Part shown: piece by piece, positions 56,265 to 64,000 of the stretch
Position numbering within the stretch: the first letter of the stretch is position 1
How the letters are laid out: every line of letters begins with the position of its first letter
Source: Watersipora subatra
Lineage: Eukaryota; Bryozoa; Gymnolaemata; Cheilostomatida; Watersiporidae
Assembly (NCBI RefSeq): GCF_963576615.1
Contig: NC_088714.1
Location: forward strand, 3,534,001-3,598,000
Reading direction: 5' to 3'
Length of the DNA: 64,000 nt
Position numbers and translations under genes: made by a program
The notes under the pieces: model-generated
What the model was told of the DNA's origin: nothing
Seen by the model: only the letters and a program-made list of their open reading frames with translations
The model's database searches: none

Positions 56265-59200
56265 TAGTCTGGTGGCCACAGGGCATTTTTGTGTCGTTTT
56301 TTTGCCAAGGTGGCACGACAATAGGGTATAACGAATCTTAAGTTTAATGGATAGAATAAAACATCTCCTAACCTTTTTACTATACCTACCGGAATTATTC
56401 TTGTCAAGCAGTGATTATTTGCCATTAAAAGATGGGTAGAAATACATAAATGAGATTTCCCTTGCGCCATGCGCAATTAGCCAAATCAGCCAATCAGCTA
56501 AGTAAACATAAATTTATGCATTTGTTTAATACGGGGGCGTATTTGCTTTCACCGATAACATTTGTGCTCTTAGTCTGTTTCCGCTTTTCCGTGTTAGAAA
56601 CTGCCGTATGCGTCGGTTAGTAGTAGCGCAAATTTAGTATCTTCCATTTAAATGAATTACCACAGCTAGCTATTATCGGTTACATAATTCATTATAATCA
56701 AGTTTTACATGCTAAGAAGCCAACAAAGTTTTACTAACGGAAAACGATAATCCAAAGTTTTTATGAGATGTAGAGCACCATCTACAAACAGTCAGATCGC
56801 AGCTCGCAGTGTTAGTCGTATGTAAATGCCACACTGAACGCTTGAGGAAGATTGCTAGTGAGTCGAAATAACAAAGAGCTTCTCAAGTTGCAAAGAATCT
56901 CAAACCCCAGAAAAAAAATAAGGTGAGATGATAGTAAACTCATTTACTTAATATTTATGAATAATTAATCAAAAATTAAATGCATTGCTTTATTGAAAAT
57001 CTTGCGTTTCCTTCACTGTGTACTGTAGTCAGTTGGATCAATGAGTGATAGGTGTTGATTATAATGAATCAAACTCTCAAGTCAAACTTCTCAGTCCAGA
57101 TTTTACATATTGGTTACAAACTATTATAATACAATAAACTACTCCCTTTCGTAGGTATTGTTGCTGTGTCTTTAGACACTCACTGTTTCATACACTCAAT
57201 AGCTTAACTCAATTTGTTTAATTTTTAGGCTAAAACGGTAGCACTACATAACATTATAAGCTACTTATATTATTGGGCTTCATAAATAGAATACCTAGAT
57301 TGGGTATTTTTTTAATAAACCAGTAATACTGGACTATTTGTAATATAGCATGCCTCTGCTGATTTTTATTAAGACTTAGCTCGCCTATTTACAAAATTGG
57401 AGACTGTATTGCTCTTTGAAACGTCAAACCGATATCAACACAAAGTGTAGTACCTTTATGCAAATGTATGATTGTTATTTAACTGATGGTTTGGTTAGTT
57501 TTAAGTTACTATATTGTGTCATGCAGAACTTATCAGTACTGTATTATTGTGTTATTACACTATATTCTATTGTATTATAATAGCTGTATTATGTTGTATT
57601 GAGCTGATTTGAATTGTGTTATAGGATTGGTATGTTGCATTATGTTGTGTGATATTATATATATCAATACATATTTTGTTGTATTTTAATCAATTGTATT
57701 ATATTGTATTGCTATAGCGTTCACATATTAATTATTACCTTACAGAAGTATGCGATGTATGAGTTAACTAATTATTGTTGTGGTTAAAGCTAAAGGGGGT
57801 ACATCTATTACTTTTATGTAGGGCTATGCACATTGCGTACACGTTCAAATCAGTATTGTAGCTCTTCCTATTTTCAAGTTTTAAATTTATTGCTACATGC
57901 TTTGATAGATCGTTTTTCGGGTAGGTTATGATCGATAAATATTGCACCATAAATGTATGTCAGCTCTTATATGTCTATATGATCATTTTGTATTTTGAAC
58001 TCATTGTCTGTAATGGATGCGATTCTTTACATTGTAGTCGGCCGCCAGGGACTTGATATGACAAACATTTCTCGCCATCACCTTAGCCACTGATCTGCCA
58101 GAAACCCTCTTCATACTCGTTACATTGATACCTGTACAACTACTGATTGACAGGCTATACTGTATACCTCATTGGGTACACTGGTTGTGACGCAGACTAA
58201 CTAACGAATCTAATGTAAACTTAATCTTTTAAATAAAATTATTATTATTAAAATTATTTCTTTTTTATTTAACTGACATCAATATGCGAAATTTCTGGCT
58301 TAGCTTTAGATTTATGGTACCGGTAGCATGTTAAAACCATGCAGTATTTTGAAACCATGTATGGTTGAAATGTTGAATGTAACCAGTATGATGGAATGTG
58401 TGGTGCAGTATGTTCGATGACAACCAACTTTCTGGATGATTAATTAATATCATGTCTTTGTATGGGTATCTTAGTACTTATTATGACTAGTATGAAGACT
58501 ATGAAGACTTATGAAGACTAGTATGATTATTATATAGCGTGTTTACTAAAGTACATAGTCTGTTAATCATGATACATCAAAAACTGTTAATTGATTCTAG
58601 AAAGCATATTGCAAAGTATTTAATAAAACTATTACATAATTATAATCTTAAAGCTCATCATCACCGTCTAATTAATTACCATCCTCAATCTCGTCAGTCA
58701 TTTCATTACTGCACTTTACACAGCCGCATAAACTTGTGCAAACTCTTTTTGCATGAGCAACTGGTCCATTAGACAAGCTGCCTAAGAATAGCTCTTTGCT
58801 CATCAGGAAAGCATTGCCCAAAAATCTCATCATCGTCTTTACTCCAGACATGGTTTGTGGGATCTGGGGACACCATTAATGGTTGAATTTTCCACTCCTG
58901 TATTGCTGCTTAGTAATTGACCCTCATTAAATGCCGACGGAGAGAACCCTCTTGGTGGAAGGTTTTTTCATAAGATGTCCTTGACGAGAACAACCTGTAT
59001 CTGGCGTCGGCTTCACTTGTAGAATCAGACTTGCCATAAAGATGCAGTGTTGAACGTGTTAGTGCGTTGAACAACCTTTTATCTATTAGAATGTGGTAGT
59101 TGATTATATTGAATTATGTAATCCATGACAGCTAGCTTTGGAAATCGGTATAATTGGTAAATTAAAGTTTTCGATCATTACTCCAAACGCCGGCGGTCGC

Positions 59201-59518
59201 TCGATGAGACAGGAAACTGACTACAAACCTAATTAATATCGGGGTAATTTAATATCCCCGTACTACAACATGACGTAAATGTTGGTCTACGGCTCTGATT
59301 AGCTGGTCCGACTGACTGCACACGGCGTAAGAAAAAATTTATTTTTGTATAACTACTCACCATTTAATGACAAATTACTCTTAGCTTATCAACTAAAATA
59401 GCGGTAGGAAACTAAATTAATAATGAATAAATTAGAAGCATGTTAAAAGTGTCAAGCTACCATAGACCCCATTTTCTGCCACCTGTTGACACGATAATGC
59501 CCTGTGGCCACCAGACTA
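56265..59518. mobile_element. 3.25-kb element with short inverted ends, between two Penelope fragments
   Basis: The left end TAGTCTGGTGGCCACAGGGC is repeated inverted at the right end (GCCCTGTGGCCACCAGACTA, 59499-59518), with weaker similarity further in. CCT lies outside both ends (56262-56264, 59519-59521), a possible 3-bp target duplication. The interior is AT-rich, with a TGTATTAT-rich stretch at about 57530-57690. A minus-strand peptide at about 58790-59050 is lightly zinc-finger-like (TFHQEGSLRRHL). No intact gene is seen. Confidence 0.65.
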
Positions 59519-59713
59519 CCTGACGAGTGTGGTTTGAGTGCTCAGATTTGAAGCTGTGCATTTGATTTTACTGTAAACCATAAGAAACAATATTGTAGTG
59601 CAATAAATTTTAGTCACTCTATAACTTGTTTTATATTTACTCCTTTTTAAGTGGAGCACTTTATACATGAAGTCACCACAATCGGACTAACTTTATATAT
59701 ATAGCTCCTTCGG

Positions 59714-60158
59714 TTGAGCACTTTATATACACAGTACAGAATAGAAGCTACAAGGTTTGAATACTCGATTAAATGTATTCCAATTCTATGGAGAAAAGCT
59801 TACATAAAACAACTTATACAACAAACTGAGAAGCTATGCAGAAGAATGAGATGGAAAGCCTTTTTTCACTTGAACCCATTTGCAACTGCAACCCAGACAG
59901 AAAACTTTGGATTTAACTCGACAAAGTCACCACCAACAGTGAAGGAAATGGCGAAATTTAAAGACACTCACACATATGATCGGAAACATCAAGTTTAGAG
60001 AAATCCGATGCAACTTCCAGCACAGGATGAAAAATGATTTGAGGAAGAAACTTGAAGACCAAACCAAAGTCATTGTCGCTGCAGACAAAACAAACAATTA
60101 CTATTACATGAAAACTCAGACCTACCACAGCCTCCTAACCAATACCACAAAAGACTAG
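59714..60158 (+). pseudogene. Penelope-like element, N-terminal part
   Basis: Reading frame 59714-59998, then a shift into 59976-60158. Motifs in order: LCRRMRWKAFFHLNP, ENFGFNSTKSPP, then GNIKFREIRCNFQHRMK and VIVAADKTNNYY. These match the conserved segment upstream of the reverse transcriptase in Penelope-like elements (ENFGF..TKSPP, FQ..L..DI, VPADKT.N.Y). The frame dies after LLTNTTKD at 60158 and no reverse transcriptase follows. It is downstream of the C-terminal piece at 55125-56190 but on the same strand. Confidence 0.75.
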
Positions 60159-60179
60159 AAAAAAAAAGATAACCACGGC

Positions 60180-61513
60180 TACAGTAGACTCCATCATCAT
60201 ATAAGGTAAGGCTATAGCAAACAAACTTGAAGGGATACAGAACAGAATTTACTGATGAAGGCCAACATTTACCCTATTTGTTTTGTGCAATTAACTACAT
60301 TTAACAAAATATAAATTATTTCTTACAACAGATAAATGGTCAGAATAATTTTCTAAAGACGAAAAATGTCCGTGTATCCACATATAACTGAGTATATAGC
60401 CTTTTTTCAACCGCATATTTTGCCATATGCGATATATATATGCCAGATAACGCCATTGCGAAAATGAGGGTGAAACGGGCTCGCCACTGGGAACACTGAT
60501 TCTCAATCAATCATCTAATCAAGAGAAACGTAGCGTTTGACTTGATTCGTGATTATCTAATGTGAGGGAGACCGCACGTCCCCCGCAATTGTGACAATCC
60601 GAAAACAAGTGCACATTCAGAACACCACATGTCTATGATCGTCATTGCTAGTATCGCTAACATATTTCAACTATAATTTATTTCTATCGTTGTTCTATTA
60701 CGTTCACAATAGAATGGCTAAAGGACTCATAGCTAAAACAACTACTCCTTATGGCAGCTACCCAATTGATGACGAAATTGAAGATGGGCAAAGACATCTA
60801 CCATATAAATGGCAAAAAATCTGTCTGCATATTTGTGTGTGCGCGCGTGTGTGTTATACCACCTTATAGAGCAGTTTTTCCTTTTTCCGATTTAGTCGTA
60901 CAAAACGAACTGATTTAAGATGAGTAGTAAAATTAAATTAGTAGTAAATATTTAATAAAATTCACTGCTCATTAAATAAATTAATGAGCAGTAAATTACA
61001 CGTAATTAACATTTACTACTAAATATTAATATTTACGTGTACAGGGAAGGTCACGTGAATGTTTGTTTCTTGGTGCCACCTAAACAATTGTTTTCACATT
61101 TTACATACTAAATTTCTACTTCAAAAAGGTAAGTACTTCGCATTCAATGTTGTATTGTTTATGAATTGACATACCTCCAATGCTTAAAAACGTTGGGTGT
61201 GCCACTGTTCGTGATAGTAAATATGTTCATTTCCTTTCGCAGCTGAATTACTTTTTTTCCAGCTACGAGTACTACAGAACTACAGCTACTACAGAACTTG
61301 CACGAGTACTTCAAGCGTTGCCACCGTTGCGATCGTGCGTTTCCATAGAGCCACCGTTGCGATAGGCGATGGTGAGAAAGAGAGCAGAATGTATTACAAA
61401 AAACCACACCGTCTCATTCACTTTTAGAAACGCTCCCAATTGAAAATATACCTCAAATAACGTAAAAACCAGAAGTTTTGCCAAATAAAACGCTCACCTC
61501 TAGAAGCAGTACA
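60180..61513. other. No gene; nested palindromes at 60939-61041
   Basis: No exon recognised. Around 60964-60992 ACTGCTCATTAA and TTAATGAGCAGT form a perfect 12-bp hairpin with a 5-bp loop. Just outside it, TTAGTAGTAAAT and ATTTACTACTAA pair, and TACACGTAA and TTACGTGTA pair nearby. A CACAACAC-free stretch follows to the Helitron-like reading frame at 61514. Confidence 0.6.
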
Positions 61514-61569
61514 ATGCCTCTCAAAAGGCCTAATGCCAAAACACAAGAACAGATTGATTCCCGTAAAAA

Positions 61570-62455
61570 AGAGACCGAACTTGCAAAGCAGCAGCTAGAC
61601 AAGCAAAAACTGCTGAGCAAACATGGCTACGGCTAGAACAGGCCAGAATAGCTACTGCAGCTACTAGAAGTGCAAAACTGCAGAGCAAACACAGCTACGC
61701 CTACAAAACAGAACTGCTACTACAGCTGCTAGAAGTGCACAAACTGCAGAGCAAACACAGCTACGCCTACAACAAAACAGAACTGCTCCTGCTAAAAGTG
61801 CAGAAACTTCAGAGCAAACACAGCTACGCCTACAACAAAACAGAACTGCTACTGCAGCTGCTAGAAGTGCAGAAACTGCAGAGCAAACACAGCTACGCCT
61901 ACAACAAAATAGAACTGCTACTGCAGCTGCTAGAAGTGCATAAACTGCAGAGCAAACACAGCTACGCCTACAACAAAACAGAATTGCTACCGCAAGAAGT
62001 GCAGAAACTGCAGAGCAAACACAGCTACGCCTACAACAAAACAGAACTGCTATTGCAGCTGCTAAAAGTGCAGAAACTGCAAAGCAAACACAGCTACGCC
62101 TGCAACAAAACAACTGCTAGAAGTGCAGAAACTGCAGAGCAAACACAGCTATGCCTACAAAGAACAGAATAGCTAGCGCAGCTGCTAGAAGAGCAGAAAC
62201 TGCTGAACAAACACAGTTACGTCGAAAGCAGGCCAGAATAAATGCTGCAGCTGCTAGAAGTGCAGAGACTGCTGAGCCGACCCAGCGGCGACTCAAACGG
62301 CTCTACAGCTGCCAGACGGGCAAAAACCACTGAGCAGATGCAGCGGCGACAAGAACATGATGTACTAGCTACAGAAGCTGCACGGCGCACTGAATTTCCA
62401 GAGCAGACGAAGCAGCGACAACAGCAAGATGCACTAACTACAGTGGCAGCCTGAC
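61570..62455 (+). repeat. Array of 63-69-bp units encoding 23-residue (STPR-like) repeats
   Basis: About 13 units encode variations of ARSAETAEQTQLRLQQNRTA. The AGCAAACACAG core recurs at 61684, 61750, 61813, 61882, 61951, 62014, 62083 and 62138, with spacings mostly 63, 66 or 69 bases, so whole codons were gained or lost. The 55-base step before 62138 breaks the frame. Later units are more diverged (AEPTQRRLKR, TEQMQRRQEH). Unit length and the E-x-x-x-x-R-L pattern match the 23-residue STPR DNA-binding repeat. Confidence 0.85.
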
Positions 62456-62909
62456 TACCACAACCTACCGGGCGCCATGCATGGGCATAAAACTTCGCAC
62501 TTGACTAGTCCTGCAGTACAGTAGAGGGCCCATCGGAAGTTTTTTATGAGACGAATGCCTAAAAAATGCTCCAGATGTAATGCCTTATGCTGGAAAGACA
62601 GAGGCCAGGCATTTGTTGCAACAATGGGAAAGTTCGCCTACGACCACTCTCTGAGGATATTCTACCTGTATTGACTTTCTGATTCCAAGGCGAAAATCCT
62701 GATTCTGAACATTTTTTGGGAGTATATGCAAGTATAACAGCTGTTTTCAAATGACATCATTTGGAGCTAAAACCATTGATAAGCCTGGAATTAACCCAAG
62801 TTTCAAGGCCAAGTCTACCATTTGATTAGATCTTTGCTTCCGATGAGCTCGCTATGAGAGTGTAAGGTACATCAGTGCAAATGAAGCAATGTGGCGCATC
62901 TTCAGTCTC

Positions 62910-62949
62910 CCCATTCATGGACGACACCCGACTGTCGTCCATGAATGGG
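62910..62949. repeat. Perfect 17-bp inverted repeat, 6-bp loop, inside helicase frame
   Basis: CCCATTCATGGACGACA and its exact reverse complement around CCCGAC. The second arm lies where the protein stops matching the family after HPTVV, so the arm appears to be an inserted inverted copy of the first. Confidence 0.9.
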
Positions 62950-64000
62950 CATCTGAGTGTCCATCTCGAGAATGGCCGGAGCGCAGAGTGTGTATTTCAC
63001 GGAAGCAAATCTTCAGCAGCAACTTCAAGAACCACGTGACACTACCCTTACAGCCCTTTTCAAGCTTTGTTAACTTGATGGTTTTGCCAGGACGCTTCTC
63101 TACTACCAAATGCCAGCTTATTACACCTTTGACGCATCCACAAAATGCTAGAAGAGACGAGTTCAAGGAGCTGCAGTGCCTGATCATCCTGGCATATATC
63201 GAACTGATGCCCTAACACAGGCATACACTGTTCACCCCAACAATCGTGAATGTTTCGTTCTTTGAGTCATTCTGCATCACATAGTTGGCCCAATGTCCTT
63301 TTAACATTTAAGAACTGTTGAAGGTCATGTTTGTGTCACTTTCCATGAAGCATGCAGGCGTTTGGGGCTATTGGAAGATGATGCACAGTGGAGGCACTGG
63401 AAGAAGCTGCAACTGTATAATCACCTGCCCAGCTGCGCAAGTTGTTTGCTATTGTGTTGAGCACCTACCTGCTTTCTAACTCTCTTCAGCTGTGGCAAGA
63501 GTTTAAGGAACAATTGGCAGAAGACATCCTGTTTCATGAGCGAAAAATGCTTCAGGATCAACAACTACAGTTCACAGATAGAATGTTTAATATTGCTCTT
63601 ATATCTATCTAGGACCAAGTGCTCGAGATCACAAACAACCTCTCAGTTTATGGACTTCCCAGGCTTGTTAGAGTGGAGCAACCTGTCGTGTGCAGAGAAA
63701 TATTACGCGAAGCCGCATAGGACTGTGAAAAGCTCCGTCACCATGTTGAAACCAATGAACCACTGCTGCTGCAAGAGCAAAGAGCTGCATATCACACGGT
63801 CTTGGAGAAAATTGAACAAAGCAGTGGAGGTATTGTTTTTTCCCGCACCAGGTGGGACCGGCAAAACCTTCGTCACTACCCTTATATTGGCGAAAGTTCG
63901 AGACTTTGGAAAAATTGCCTTGGCTGTAGCTTCATCTGGCATTGCAGCTAACTTACTCCCTGGTGGCCGCCCTGCGCATTCAGCCCTGAAACTGCCTCGT

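Larger units (their letters stand above)
61514..64000 (+). pseudogene. Helitron polyprotein, broken, runs off the right edge
   Basis: It opens at ATG 61514 (MPLKRPNAKTQEQ). A long 23-residue repeat array runs to 62455, followed by a Cys-containing N domain (KCSRCNALCWKDRGQA near 62565; later FQGQVYHLIRSLLP). It then jumps at about 62850-62870 to sequence that normally lies after the replication domain (YISANEAMWRIFSLPIH), and continues with FHEACRRLGLLEDDAQW and the PIF1-type helicase. The Walker A box is PAPGGTGKTF at 63842-63871, followed by VASSGIAANLL at the edge. The HUH replication nuclease (two-His and two-Tyr motifs) is missing. Many frameshifts and stops occur. The intact family protein combines rolling-circle nuclease and helicase. 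Confidence 0.85.

Noticed and set aside
58790..59050. Minus-strand zinc-finger gene
   Set aside because: The peptide has only a faint finger pattern with a missing cysteine, and stops interrupt it; noted only as possible transposase residue.
61664..62113. 149-codon minus-strand Cys-rich repetitive frame, and the 145-codon plus frame at 61735-62172
   Set aside because: They are shadows of the Helitron repeat array, which makes sense as 23-residue repeats only in the third plus frame.

Overview
The window comes from an AT-rich invertebrate animal genome. Genes are split by many GT-AG introns, and mobile DNA is dense. The conserved proteins do not let me fix the phylum; the mix of tRNA-like SINEs, hAT, Helitron and Penelope-like elements would suit a lophotrochozoan such as a bryozoan or mollusc, but that is a guess.

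Genes, left to right. (1) 4205-4319, minus: first coding exon of what looks like the Ral GTPase-activating protein alpha subunit, with the rest of the gene beyond the left edge. (2) 5573-25282, plus: a complete 20-exon XPO1/CRM1 nuclear export receptor of 1076 residues, head-to-head with (1). The 1.2 kb between them probably holds a shared promoter. (3) 31198-38885, plus: an unrecognised basic protein with helical stretches, 9 coding exons, 388 residues. (4) 39752-41995, minus: a two-exon, 662-residue ankyrin-repeat protein with a SOCS-box-like C terminus, convergent with (3).

Introns and spacers of this half hold foldback and MITE-type DNA elements, a SINE-like family whose tRNA-like box lies inside the unit, three copies of a 1.1-1.6 kb repeat, and several minisatellites. 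From about 42.9 kb to the right edge I see no host gene. That part contains a 778-bp hAT MITE; a 7.2-kb composite hAT element with exact 8-bp target duplications, which carries a second transposon with 303-bp inverted repeats and a decayed DNCAGQNKN-type transposase; a decayed ZMYM1-like hAT gene with introns; a hAT C-terminal remnant; two Penelope-like fragments in swapped order around a 3.25-kb inverted-repeat element; and the start of a Helitron polyprotein with 23-residue repeats that has lost its replication nuclease and runs off the right edge.

A recurring pattern is perfect inverted repeats of 12-40 bp with loops of 2-13 bp, two of them inside transposase reading frames. All exon models were built by eye from reading frames and splice sites and were not checked against transcripts.
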